From Caballeronia calidae (GTDB lineage: Bacteria > Pseudomonadota > Gammaproteobacteria > Burkholderiales > Burkholderiaceae): DNA of 64,000 nucleotides. Position 1 is the stretch's first letter; each line of letters starts with the position of its first letter. Made by a program: the position numbers and the translations under genes. The notes beneath the pieces are model-generated. The model searched no databases and was not told the origin of the DNA. It worked only from the letters and a program-made list of their open reading frames with translations. Of this stretch, positions 56,901-64,000 are shown piece after piece. The DNA lies in the NCBI RefSeq assembly GCF_900044055.2, contig NZ_FCOX02000017.1, positions 1 through 64,000 on the forward strand, in the 5' to 3' direction.

Positions 56901-58087
56901 TTGCCGAGCCCTTCCTTGCGGAACGTGCGGCCGGCGATGTCGAGGTTTTCCGAGCGGATCAGCTTTTCGCCGGGCGCGCGGTTGCCGTCGAACCAGTCGA
57001 GACGGAAACGCGCCACTTCGACGTCGTGAATCTTGCCGCAGTTGTGATCGAGACGCGTGATTTCGAGCCAGTTGCCTTCGGGATCGACCATGCGCCACCA
57101 CGCGAGATTGTCGAGCGCCGTGCCCCACAACACCGCTTTCTTGCCGCCCGCGTTCATCGCGACATTGCCGCCGACGCACGATGCATCGAGCGAAGTCGGA
57201 TCGACGGCGAAGACGAAGCCCGCCTGTTCCGCCGCCTCGGTCACGCGCCGCGTGACGACGCCCGCGCCGGAGAAGATCGTCGCGACTTTATGATCGACGC
57301 CCGGCAGATCCGTCATCTCGACGGGACCGAGCTGCTCCAGCTTTTCCGTGTTGATGACGGCGGAGAACGGCGTGAGCGGAATCGCGCCGCCGGTATAACC
57401 CGTGCCGCCTCCGCGCGGGATCACGGTGAGTCCGAGCTCGAAGCACGCCTTGATGAGACCCGCGATCTCGGCTTCGCTATCCGGCGTCAGCACGACGAAC
57501 GGATATTCGACGCGCCAGTCGGTCGCGTCGGTGACGTGCGAGACGCGCGACAGGCCGTCGAACTTGATGTTGTCCTTCTGCGTCTGTTTGCCGAGCACGC
57601 GCGATGCGCGGCGGCGCAAGTCGGCCATGCTGCCGAACTCGGCGGCGAAATCATCGACGGCGCGGCGCGCGGCGGTGATCAGCAGCTGCACGCGCTCGGC
57701 GCGCTCGCGGCTGCCGGCTTCGGCACTGTGCGCGGAGAGATCGGCGCTGCGGCGCTTTTCGATTTCCGTGAGACGGTGATTCAGCGCTTCCACCAGAAGC
57801 GCGCGGCGCTTCGGATTGTCGAGCAGGTCGTCCTGCAGATACGGATTGCGGCGCACGACCCAGATGTCGCCGAGCACTTCATACAGCATCCGTGCCGAGC
57901 GGCCGGTGCGGCGCTCGTTGCGCAGTTCGTCGAGCACGGCCCAGGCTTCGTCGCCCAGGAGCCGCATGACGATTTCACGATCGGAGAACGACGTGTAGTT
58001 ATAGGGAATTTCGCGCAGACGGGGCTCGGTATCGAGCGCCAAGGCGGCGTGGGCGCCGTTCGGATCGAAGGCTTGAGGTGCGTTCAT
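53993..58087 (-). CDS. Large FAD/FMN-containing dehydrogenase with Fe-S and CCG domains (DUF3683 N-terminus)
   Basis: This 1364-residue oxidoreductase combines several modules. First is a DUF3683-type domain (about 20-150). A PCMH-type FAD-binding domain follows ([20 protein letters not shown] near 220 and [20 protein letters not shown] near 305). Then an FAD-oxidase C-terminal domain ([20 protein letters not shown]). Next are 4Fe-4S clusters ([17 protein letters not shown] and [16 protein letters not shown]). Last are two CCG domains ([14 protein letters not shown] and CCGESG). The layout resembles D-lactate or D-2-hydroxyglutarate dehydrogenases fused to electron-transfer subunits. The substrate is unknown. 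Confidence 0.88.
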   Translation of the reverse strand: MNAPQAFDPNGAHAALALDTEPRLREIPYNYTSFSDREIVMRLLGDEAWAVLDELRNERRTGRSARMLYEVLGDIWVVRRNPYLQDDLLDNPKRRALLVEALNHRLTEIEKRRSADLSAHSAEAGSRERAERVQLLITAARRAVDDFAAEFGSMADLRRRASRVLGKQTQKDNIKFDGLSRVSHVTDATDWRVEYPFVVLTPDSEAEIAGLIKACFELGLTVIPRGGGTGYTGGAIPLTPFSAVINTEKLEQLGPVEMTDLPGVDHKVATIFSGAGVVTRRVTEAAEQAGFVFAVDPTSLDASCVGGNVAMNAGGKKAVLWGTALDNLAWWRMVDPEGNWLEITRLDHNCGKIHDVEVARFRLDWFDGNRAPGEKLIRSENLDIAGRTFRKEGLGKDVTDKFLAGLPGVQKEGCDGLITSARWILHKMPAHTRTVCLEFFGQARDAIPSIVEIKDYLFETSKQGGAILAGLEHLDERYLRAVGYATKSKRNAFPKMVLIGDIVGNDADAVASAASEVVRMANGKSGEGFVAVNAEARKRFWLDRSRTAAIAKHTNAFKINEDVVIPLNRMGEYTDGIERINIELSIKNKLQLVDALEAFFRTGKLPLGKTDDANEIPSAELLEDRVQQALDLLKRVRERWTFVGDKLDMSLREAQHYLVNLGYEALAEKFADRVDIQPDANVFHVAQDRTVRISWKQEIRAELRQIFNGGEFKPILDEAQAIHKQVLRGRVFVALHMHAGDGNVHTNIPVNSDNYEMLQDAHHAVARIMKLARSLDGVISGEHGIGITKLEFLTEDEIGDFRAYKQRVDPHGRFNKGKLFEGADLRNAYTPSFGLMGYESIIMQQSDIGAISDSIKDCLRCGKCKPVCATHVPRANLLYSPRNKILATSLLVEAFLYEEQTRRGVSIKHWDEFNDVADHCTVCHKCVTPCPVKIDFGDVSMNMRNLLRKMGKKKFNAGNAAGMFFLNATNPQTINLARNVMMDFGYKAQRFGNDVLKKIVRKQTAQPPATVGKPPVVTQVIHFVNKKMPGNLPKKTARALLDIEDNKIVPIIRNPATTTVDSEAVFYFPGCGSERLFSQVGLATQAMLWEAGVQTVLPPGYLCCGYPQRGSGQYDKAEKIVTDNRVLFHRVANTLNYLDIKTVVVSCGTCYDQLAGYEFEKIFPGCRIIDIHEFLLEKNIKLDGVKGTRYMYHDPCHSPIKTMDPVKLVNELMGSERDGYKIEKNDRCCGESGTLAVTRPDISTQVRFRKEEEIRKGAAKLRGIPLVAEAGANAINMANAAAGAAGAQPGSVLKAGDGPQPNGADVKILTSCPSCLQGLSRYNEDANIEADYIVVEIARKVLGENWMEQYVERANNGGIERVLV

Positions 58088-58610
58088 GTTCGACGGTTCG
58101 GTGTGCCGGCGGGTGCGCTAAGAAAGCGGAAACGCCGACGATGCGCGTGGGGGCGCAAATTTTCGAATGAGACTTATCTTGGCGAAGGCCGCCGGACCGC
58201 TCTGCGCGAAACTCTGCGAGGCGGAAATCATCACGACGCCTTCGGTGTGCCCGGGATCAACGCCACGATCGCGCGTGGCGCGCATGCTTTTCCGCCGCGG
58301 GATGCGACTCGCGGGAGACATGCGCCAGAAAATCGATCCGAAGCTGCCGGTGCATCTGCCGATCCTGATTGCTGATTCGTAAAAAGAAATTCTAACCCAT
58401 CGCGGTGGCCCGCGTTCGCGGGCGCTAGCAGGCAGAAGGGGCTTTTGCGTGCATATTCGCGACACGTTTACGGCATTTTCGACGCTGTTTTGCACGACCG
58501 TCCGGCCGGTAGAAACGCATGGCGCGCCCGGATGACGCGCGGATGGCGCTATCATTGATGCTTTCGCCCTCAAAAACCGCGCGCGCCGTTGCCGCGTGAC
58601 GATTCCTCGC
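58088..58610 (+). other. Long intergenic region between the FAD/Fe-S gene and ilvA
   Basis: These 523 bases lie between divergent genes. Two weak ORFs (71 residues at 58167-58382 plus strand, 164 residues on the minus strand) have arginine-rich composition with no family features, and I reject them. A TATCAT hexamer at 58550-58555 is a plausible ilvA -10 box. I see nothing else to support. Confidence 0.4.
58550..58555 (+). promoter_or_regulatory. Candidate ilvA -10 box
   Basis: TATCAT lies 55 bases upstream of the ilvA ATG at 58611. The -35 position holds no clear hexamer. Confidence 0.4.
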
Positions 58611-60134
58611 ATGACACATCCCGACTACCTGAAAAAAGTGCTGACCGCGCGTGTGTATGACGTTGCGCGCGAAAGCGAACTCGAACCCGCCCGCAACCTG
58701 TCGGCGCGCCTGCGCAACTCCGTGTTCCTCAAGCGCGAGGACAACCAGCCGGTTTTCTCGTTCAAGATTCGGGGCGCCTACAACAAGATGGCGAACCTGC
58801 CCGCCGACGTGCTCGCGCGCGGCGTGATCACGGCGTCGGCGGGCAATCACGCGCAGGGCGTGGCGCTGTCGGCGGCGCGGCTCGGCTGCCGCGCGGTCAT
58901 CGCCGTGCCCACGACCACGCCGCAAGTGAAGATCGACGCAATCCGCGCGCACGGCGGCCCGACGGTCGAAGTGGTGCTCGCGGGCGAGTCGTACAGCGAC
59001 GCCTACGCGCGCGCCGTGCAGCTTCAGGAAGAGCGCGGCCTGACCTTCGTCCATCCGTTCGATGACCCCGACGTGATCGCGGGCCAGGGCACCGTCGCGA
59101 TGGAAATCCTGCGCCAGCATCAGGGTCCGATTCACGCGATCTTCTGCCCGATCGGCGGCGGCGGGCTCGCGGCGGGCGTCGCGGCGTACATCAAGGCGGT
59201 GCGGCCGGAGATCAAGGTGATCGGTGTGCAGACCGAGGATTCCTGCGCAATGGCGCAATCGATCAAGGCAGGCGAGCGCGTCACGTTGAGCGAAGTCGGC
59301 CTGTTCTCGGACGGCACGGCGGTGAAGCTCGTCGGCGAGGAAACGTTCCGGCTGTGCAACGAACTGCTGGATGAAGTCGTCACCGTCGATACCGACGCGC
59401 TCTGCGCCGCGATCAAGGACGTGTTTCAGGACACGCGCTCGGTGCTCGAACCCGCCGGTTCACTCGCCGTCGCGGGCGCGAAGCTGTATGCCGAGCGCGA
59501 GGGCATCGAAGGCAAGACGCTGATCGCGGTGACATCGGGCGCGAACATGAACTTCGACCGCATGCGTTTCGTCGCGGAGCGCGCGGAAGTCGGCGAGGCG
59601 CGCGAGGCCGTGTTCGCCGTGACGATCCCTGAAGAGCGCGGCAGCTTCAGGCGCTTCTGCGAGCTCGTCGGCACACGCAGCGTGACCGAGTTCAACTATC
59701 GCATCGCGGATGAAAAGGCCGCGCATATCTTCGTCGGCGTGCAGATCAAGTCGCGCAAGGAAACGGCGCAGATGATGTCGGCGTTCATCGAGCATGGTTT
59801 CGCGACCGTCGATCTCTCGCACGATGAACTCTCGAAGCAGCACATCCGCTATATGGTCGGCGGCCATTCGCCGCTCGCGCGCGACGAGCGTCTGTTGCGC
59901 TTCGAGTTCCCGGAGCGCCCGGGCGCGCTGATGAAGTTCCTCTCGTCGATGGCGCCGGACTGGAACATCAGCCTGTTCCATTATCGGAATCAGGGCGCGG
60001 ATTACAGCTCGATTCTCGTCGGCATTCAGGTGCCGCAGTCGGACAACGCGGAGTTCGAGCGCTTCCTCGCGACGCTCGGCTATCCGTGGTGGGACGAAGG
60101 CGCGAATCCGGTCTACAAGCTGTTCCTCGCCTGA
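58611..60134 (+). CDS. ilvA: Threonine ammonia-lyase, biosynthetic
   Basis: This 507-residue PLP enzyme converts threonine to 2-oxobutanoate for isoleucine synthesis. The PLP Lys is in PVFSFKIRGAYNKM, the phosphate-binding glycines in PIGGGGLAAGV, and SAGNHAQGVALSA is typical. Two C-terminal ACT-like regulatory domains (from AVTIPEERGSFRRFCELVG and FEFPERPGALMKFLSSM) suggest isoleucine/valine control as in E. coli IlvA. The ATG at 58611 is used; a GTG five codons earlier is possible. Confidence 0.96.
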   Translation: MTHPDYLKKVLTARVYDVARESELEPARNLSARLRNSVFLKREDNQPVFSFKIRGAYNKMANLPADVLARGVITASAGNHAQGVALSAARLGCRAVIAVPTTTPQVKIDAIRAHGGPTVEVVLAGESYSDAYARAVQLQEERGLTFVHPFDDPDVIAGQGTVAMEILRQHQGPIHAIFCPIGGGGLAAGVAAYIKAVRPEIKVIGVQTEDSCAMAQSIKAGERVTLSEVGLFSDGTAVKLVGEETFRLCNELLDEVVTVDTDALCAAIKDVFQDTRSVLEPAGSLAVAGAKLYAEREGIEGKTLIAVTSGANMNFDRMRFVAERAEVGEAREAVFAVTIPEERGSFRRFCELVGTRSVTEFNYRIADEKAAHIFVGVQIKSRKETAQMMSAFIEHGFATVDLSHDELSKQHIRYMVGGHSPLARDERLLRFEFPERPGALMKFLSSMAPDWNISLFHYRNQGADYSSILVGIQVPQSDNAEFERFLATLGYPWWDEGANPVYKLFLA

Positions 60135-60142
60135 GTGGTCTA

Positions 60143-61054
60143 ATGCCGAAGTTCACGCTCGAAGACAAGCTCGTCGTCGCGATTTCGTCGCGCGCGCTGT
60201 TCGACTTCGAGGAAGAGAACCGCGTCTTCGAGACCGGCGATCTCGCGCAATACGAAGCGCTGCAACGCTCGCGGCTGGAAACGCCCGCGAAACCGGGCGT
60301 GGCGTTCGGCCTGATCCGCAAGCTGCTCGCGCTCAATGCGCAGGAACAGCGCGTGGAAGTGGTGATTCTGTCGCGCAGCGATCCGATCAGCGGTTTGCGC
60401 GCGTTTCATTCGTGCCGCGAACACGGTCTTGCGATCGAGCGCGGCGTGTTCACGCGCGGGCGTTCGCCGTTTGCGTATCTGAAGCCGTTGCGCGCGTCGC
60501 TGTTTTTATCGGCGAATCCGGACGATGTCCGCGATGCCCTCGCCGCCGGTTTTCCCGCCGCGCGCGTGCTGCCCGAAACGTTGGGCGCGGCGAGCCGGTA
60601 CGCGGACGAAATCCGCATCGCGTTCGACGGCGACGCCGTGCTCTTCTCCGATGAAGCCGAACGCATCTTTCAGAGCGACGGTCTGACGGCTTTCGTCGAT
60701 CATGAAACCGGCAAGCGCGGCTCGCCGCTTCCGGGCGGCCCGTTGAAACCGCTGCTCGCCGCGTTGAACAAGCTGCAGCGCATCGCGGACGATCACGACG
60801 ATCAACCGATGCACATCCGCACCGCGCTCGTCACCGCGCGCTCCGCTCCCGCGCACGAGCGCGCGATCCGGACGCTGATGGCGTGGGACATCGATATCGA
60901 CGAAGCGATGTTTCTCGGCGGACTCGACAAGGGCGAATTCCTGCGCGAATTCGAGCCCGACTTTTTCTTCGACGATCAAATTCGCCACTGTGAATCGGCT
61001 CGCGGCATCAGTCCGGCCGGGCACGTTCTCAGCGGCATTGCGAACGCATCATGA
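60143..61054 (+). CDS. 5'-nucleotidase (PF06189-type)
   Basis: This 303-residue protein matches the bacterial 5'-nucleotidase family related to cytosolic cN-I. It starts [20 protein letters not shown], has [19 protein letters not shown] and [19 protein letters not shown] with the acidic pair, and ends with [10 protein letters not shown]. It probably dephosphorylates purine nucleotides. It starts 8 bases after ilvA and overlaps queF (ATGA), so it is translationally coupled to queF. Confidence 0.85.
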   Translation: MPKFTLEDKLVVAISSRALFDFEEENRVFETGDLAQYEALQRSRLETPAKPGVAFGLIRKLLALNAQEQRVEVVILSRSDPISGLRAFHSCREHGLAIERGVFTRGRSPFAYLKPLRASLFLSANPDDVRDALAAGFPAARVLPETLGAASRYADEIRIAFDGDAVLFSDEAERIFQSDGLTAFVDHETGKRGSPLPGGPLKPLLAALNKLQRIADDHDDQPMHIRTALVTARSAPAHERAIRTLMAWDIDIDEAMFLGGLDKGEFLREFEPDFFFDDQIRHCESARGISPAGHVLSGIANAS

Positions 61055-61875
61055 CACCCGATCAATCTCCGCTCGGCAAGCCCGTCCACTACACCGAACA
61101 GTACGATGCATCGCTGCTGTTCCCGATCGACCGCAAGCGCGCACGCGACGCGATAGCCGTGCCCGCGCGGCTGCCGTTCTTCGGCACCGATATCTGGAAC
61201 GCTTACGAGCTTTCGTGGCTGAACCGGCGCGGCAAGCCGCAGATCGCGGTCGCGACGTTCTTCGTGCCGGCGGATTCGCCGAATATCGTGGAGTCGAAGT
61301 CGTTCAAGCTGTATCTCGGCTCGTTCGCGCAGACGCAGTTCGATTCGATCGACGATGTGCGCGCCGCGATCAAGCGCGATGTGTCGGCGGTGTGTGGCGC
61401 GACGGTTTCCGTTCAATTGGCCGCGCCCGCGGATTTCCAGAAGCTTCAGATGGAAGAGTTCGACGGGCTTTCTCTGGACCGCCTCGATCTCGATTGCGAA
61501 GTGTTCTCGCCCGATCCTTCGCTATTGAAGGCGACGCACGACGAAGCGCCTGTCGATGAGACGCTGTTCTCGAATCTGTTGAAATCGAATTGCCCGGTGA
61601 CGGGCCAGCCGGACTGGGGCAGCGTGCAGATTCGCTATTACGGCGGACAGATCGATCACGCGGGATTGCTGCGGTATATCGTGTCGTTCCGCGAGCATAC
61701 GGGCTTTCATGAGCAATGCGTCGAGCGCATTTTCATGGACATCATGCGTGAGTGCAAACCGGAGCGGCTCGCGGTGTATGCCCGCTATACGCGGCGCGGC
61801 GGGCTGGATATCAACCCGTTCAGAACGAACTTCAATTTGCCGATGCCGGATAACGCGAGGTTGGCGCGGCAGTAA
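61051..61875 (+). CDS. queF: NADPH-dependent 7-cyano-7-deazaguanine reductase
   Basis: This 274-residue enzyme reduces preQ0 to preQ1 in queuosine synthesis. It is the bimodular long form. The QueF motif [15 protein letters not shown] lies in the N-terminal half. The catalytic Cys is in [17 protein letters not shown] in the C-terminal half. It ends with [12 protein letters not shown]. The start ATGA overlaps the 5'-nucleotidase gene, which may link nucleotide metabolism to queuosine synthesis. Confidence 0.96.
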   Translation: MTPDQSPLGKPVHYTEQYDASLLFPIDRKRARDAIAVPARLPFFGTDIWNAYELSWLNRRGKPQIAVATFFVPADSPNIVESKSFKLYLGSFAQTQFDSIDDVRAAIKRDVSAVCGATVSVQLAAPADFQKLQMEEFDGLSLDRLDLDCEVFSPDPSLLKATHDEAPVDETLFSNLLKSNCPVTGQPDWGSVQIRYYGGQIDHAGLLRYIVSFREHTGFHEQCVERIFMDIMRECKPERLAVYARYTRRGGLDINPFRTNFNLPMPDNARLARQ

Positions 61876-61882
61876 ATGACGA

Positions 61883-61913
61883 TGCGGCTTCGCTTCGGGC
61901 AAGCGAAGCCGCA
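61883..61913. terminator. Hairpin between convergent queF and ridA-like genes
   Basis: A perfect 13-bp stem TGCGGCTTCGCTT / AAGCGAAGCCGCA with a 5-base loop lies between convergent genes. T-tracts are weak on both sides, so it may be an imperfect bidirectional terminator. Confidence 0.65.
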
Positions 61914-61920
61914 GGCATCA

Positions 61921-62307
61921 TCACGCGGAAGGCTTCTTATAAGCCACGCAATCCACCTCGACCTTACAGTCGATCACCATCGACGACACCACGCACGCGC
62001 GCGCCGGCGGATTCGCGCCGAAGTACTCCTTGAACACCTTGTTGAACGATGCGAAATCGCGCGGATCATCCAGCCACACGCCGCAGCGCACGACGTGTTC
62101 CGTGCCGTAACCCGCTTCCTTCAGAATCGCGATCACGTTCTGAATCGTCTTGTGCGATTGCTCGACGATGCCGCCGTTGATCACTTCGCCGTCTTCCATC
62201 GGCGTCTGGCCGGATACGAACAGCCAGCCATCCGCCTCGACCGCGCGTGCGAACGGCATATGCGCGCCGCCTTGTCCCTTGCCACCTTCCACGCCATAAC
62301 GCTTCAT
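61921..62307 (-). CDS. RidA-family protein
   Basis: This 128-residue YjgF/YER057c/UK114-fold protein probably deaminates reactive imines or enamines formed during amino acid metabolism. It has MPFARAVEADGWLFVSGQTP and EYFGANPPARACVVSSMVID, where the Arg after the PPA motif corresponds to the family's substrate-binding Arg. An AGGAG Shine-Dalgarno sequence precedes the ATG at 62307. It follows the D-aminoacylase by 32 bases, a common pairing for clearing imines from D-amino acid breakdown. Confidence 0.88.
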   Translation of the reverse strand: MKRYGVEGGKGQGGAHMPFARAVEADGWLFVSGQTPMEDGEVINGGIVEQSHKTIQNVIAILKEAGYGTEHVVRCGVWLDDPRDFASFNKVFKEYFGANPPARACVVSSMVIDCKVEVDCVAYKKPSA

Positions 62308-62339
62308 CTTTCCCACTCCTTTTTCAATCGCAATAAGTT

Positions 62340-63818
62340 TTAAAACGCGCCCTGCGCATCGAGTTTCGATGCGGACCCGCGCGCCACGAAACGTCCCGCG
62401 CGCGCGCCGGTCACGGCCTGCTCGCGATACGTCAGCACGCCATTCACCCACACCGCGTCGATGCCGTCCGCCGCCTGCTGCGGCTGCGCGAAGGTCGCGG
62501 CATCGCGGACGCGTTCGGGATCGAATACGACGAGATCCGCGTGGAAGCCCACCTTCACCTCGCCGCGCTCGCTCAGACTGAAGCGGCGCGCGGTCAGACT
62601 CGTCATCTTGCGCACGGCTTCTTCGAGCGTCAGCACGCCTTCATCGCGCGCATAGTGGCCGAGCACGCGCGGAAACGCGCCCCACAAACGCGGATGCGGC
62701 AGCGGATCGTTCGGCAAGCCATCGGAGCCGACCATCGTCGCGGGATGCGACAGGATGCGCCGCACATCGTCTTCCGACATGTTGTGATACACCGCGCCCG
62801 CCGGTTGCAAACGCTTCGCCGCTTCCTGTTGCGTCACGCTCCATTCATCGGCGACTTCGCGGATCAGCTTGCCCGCCATTTCCGGATGCGGCGTCGACCA
62901 CGTAATGGTGATGTCGATATCGCCCGTCACCTGCTTCAGATCCAGCGTCGATGAACTGCGGTTGTACGGATAGCAATCGCAACCGATCGGCTGACCTTCG
63001 CGCGTGGTTTCGATCGACTTCAGCACTTCCACGCTGCGTCCCCAGTTCGACGGCCCCGCGCATTTCAGATGCGAAATCACCACCGGCACGCGCGCATGTC
63101 GCCCAACGCGGTACGCCTCTTCCATCGCGTCGAGAATGGCGTCGAACTCGGTGCGCATGTGCGTCGTGTAAAGCGCGCCGGCCTTGGCGAGCGGCTCGGC
63201 GAGCGCCTGCACTTCTTCCGGCGGCGCGTTGAACGCCGATCCATACGCCAATCCGCTCGATAAACCCAGCGCGCCGTTGTCCAGCGCCTCTTCGAGTTGC
63301 GCGCGCATGCCCGCGACTTCATCGTCCGATGCAGCGCGATCCAGCCGGTCCATATGATTGTTGCGCAGCGCCGTATGCCCGATCAGCGCGCCGACATTCA
63401 CCGACGGGCGCGCGGCGTTGACGGCATCGACGTAGGCCGCGAAGGTCGGATATTTGAACGCGGCGGCGTCGCCGAGCAGGTTCATCGGGTCGGGCGGATC
63501 GCCTTTGAGCGTGACCGGCGACGCGCTGATTCCGCAATTGCCGACGATCACCGTCGTCACGCCCTGCGTGATCTTCGGCATCATCTGCGGCGAGCGGATG
63601 ACGTGCGTATCGTCGTGCGTGTGGACGTCGATGAAACCGGGCGCGAGCACTTTCCCTTGCGCGTCGAACACGTTATCGGCGGTCCAGTCCGCGAGGCCGC
63701 CGGGCGCAACGATCGCTGCGATGCGACCGTCGCGCACCGCGACATCGCGCTCGGCCGCAGGCGCGCCCGTGCCATCGATCACGCGCGCGCCGATGATCAG
63801 CGTGTCGGCTTTTTCCAT
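62340..63818 (-). CDS. N-acyl-D-amino-acid deacylase (D-aminoacylase family)
   Basis: This 492-residue amidohydrolase removes acyl groups from N-acyl-D-amino acids. Metal-site residues typical of the family are seen in GFIDVHTHDDTHV, VIVGNCGISASPVTL (Cys), TTHMRTEFDAI, VVISHLKCAG and MVGSDGLPNDPLPH. The preferred D-amino acid (Glu, Asp or neutral) cannot be read. It sits between an RpiR-type regulator and the RidA-like gene, an arrangement usual for D-amino acid use. Confidence 0.9.
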   Translation of the reverse strand: MEKADTLIIGARVIDGTGAPAAERDVAVRDGRIAAIVAPGGLADWTADNVFDAQGKVLAPGFIDVHTHDDTHVIRSPQMMPKITQGVTTVIVGNCGISASPVTLKGDPPDPMNLLGDAAAFKYPTFAAYVDAVNAARPSVNVGALIGHTALRNNHMDRLDRAASDDEVAGMRAQLEEALDNGALGLSSGLAYGSAFNAPPEEVQALAEPLAKAGALYTTHMRTEFDAILDAMEEAYRVGRHARVPVVISHLKCAGPSNWGRSVEVLKSIETTREGQPIGCDCYPYNRSSSTLDLKQVTGDIDITITWSTPHPEMAGKLIREVADEWSVTQQEAAKRLQPAGAVYHNMSEDDVRRILSHPATMVGSDGLPNDPLPHPRLWGAFPRVLGHYARDEGVLTLEEAVRKMTSLTARRFSLSERGEVKVGFHADLVVFDPERVRDAATFAQPQQAADGIDAVWVNGVLTYREQAVTGARAGRFVARGSASKLDAQGAF

Positions 63819-63820
63819 GT

Positions 63821-64000
63821 TCAGTCTCCCAGGGGTTGACGCTCGCCGCCGCCGCGATGCGAATCGAGCGCGTGCTTCATGCGGCGCAACAGTTCGCGGC
63901 TGTGATCGGCCTGCTTCACGGCCAGTTCGGTGACGAGCAAATCGAGCGCCATCATCATCGCGTAGCGCGACGACGACGGTTTGTAGATAAAGTCCGTTTC
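63821..64000 (-). CDS. RpiR-family regulator, C-terminal end (cut by window edge)
   Basis: The last 59 codons of a leftward gene are visible, reading DFIYKPSSSRYAMMMALDLL to a stop at 63821. The segment resembles the C-terminus of the SIS domain of MurR/RpiR-type regulators. The HTH half lies outside the window. Its stop is 2 bases from the D-aminoacylase ATG, so the two are probably co-transcribed and the regulator likely controls the cluster. Confidence 0.7.
   Translation of the reverse strand, partial: ETDFIYKPSSSRYAMMMALDLLVTELAVKQADHSRELLRRMKHALDSHRGGGERQPLGD

Noticed and set aside
54701..58375. 1224-codon open frame antisense to the FAD/Fe-S gene
   Set aside because: It mirrors the real gene in a high-GC genome. 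The translation is rich in Arg, His, Val and Ala, with no domains and no ribosome site. The minus-strand gene explains the codon bias.
58118..58612. Minus-strand 164-codon and plus-strand 71-codon (58167-58382) ORFs before ilvA
   Set aside because: Arg/Ser-rich composition, no Shine-Dalgarno sequence and no recognisable domain. Treated as non-coding.

Overview
The window reads as an ordinary chromosome-1 stretch of a high-GC betaproteobacterium of the family Burkholderiaceae, most likely Caballeronia or Paraburkholderia. The reasons are the strong GC bias at third codon positions, TACAAT-type -10 boxes, neighbourhoods I recognise as typical of the group (dusB-fis-purH-ruvCAB, rplM-rpsI-erpA, ubiE-Tim44-ubiJ-ubiB, tetR-acdA-fadB-fadA), and a large intergenic fold-back repeat of a kind I remember from Paraburkholderia and Caballeronia genomes. 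I see no prophage, insertion sequence, CRISPR array, tRNA or rRNA, and no clear pseudogene. The two edge genes (pntB at the left, an RpiR-type regulator at the right) are cut by the window.

Layout: 1-8.0 kb holds the pntB tail, an RlmL-like methyltransferase, pepP, a UbiH-family hydroxylase, dusB-fis and purH. 8.1-10.4 kb is ruvC-ruvA-ruvB. 10.4-16.0 kb has a histidine phosphatase, tyrS-dtd, anmK, erpA and rplM-rpsI. 15.9-17.2 kb is RNA-rich: a candidate small RNA with an anti-Shine-Dalgarno loop, an OsmC-like gene and rnpB. 17.2-25 kb has pyrC with a DUF3025 gene, a class II amidotransferase, the gltIJKL glutamate/aspartate importer and gdhA. 25-35 kb has a LysR regulator, a nitrate-type MFS transporter, an Atm1-like ABC exporter, a thioesterase, a GGDEF-EAL protein, a nitrate-reductase-associated protein and fdhD.

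35-42.9 kb is a beta-oxidation locus (enoyl-CoA hydratase, thiolase, FadB-like fusion, acyl-CoA dehydrogenase) read leftward from a tetR gene with two perfect palindromic operators. A 590-bp fold-back element separates the dehydrogenase from the rest. 43-58 kb is a long leftward series: clsB, nudB, aspS, DUF502, FmdB, a TPMT-type methyltransferase, ubiB, ubiJ, a Tim44-like protein, ubiE, DUF971, HIT and a 1364-residue FAD/Fe-S oxidoreductase. 58.6-64 kb has ilvA, a 5'-nucleotidase with queF, and a D-aminoacylase-ridA-rpiR cluster.

Functional links include glutamate/aspartate uptake beside glutamate dehydrogenase, fatty-acid degradation under one TetR regulator, ubiquinone synthesis (ubiH-like, ubiE, ubiJ, ubiB), and nitrate/formate accessory genes within about 9 kb. 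The least explained features are the candidate small RNA at 15.92-15.99 kb, the fold-back element at 39.6-40.2 kb, and an intrinsic terminator 13 nt upstream of the ubiJ start codon.
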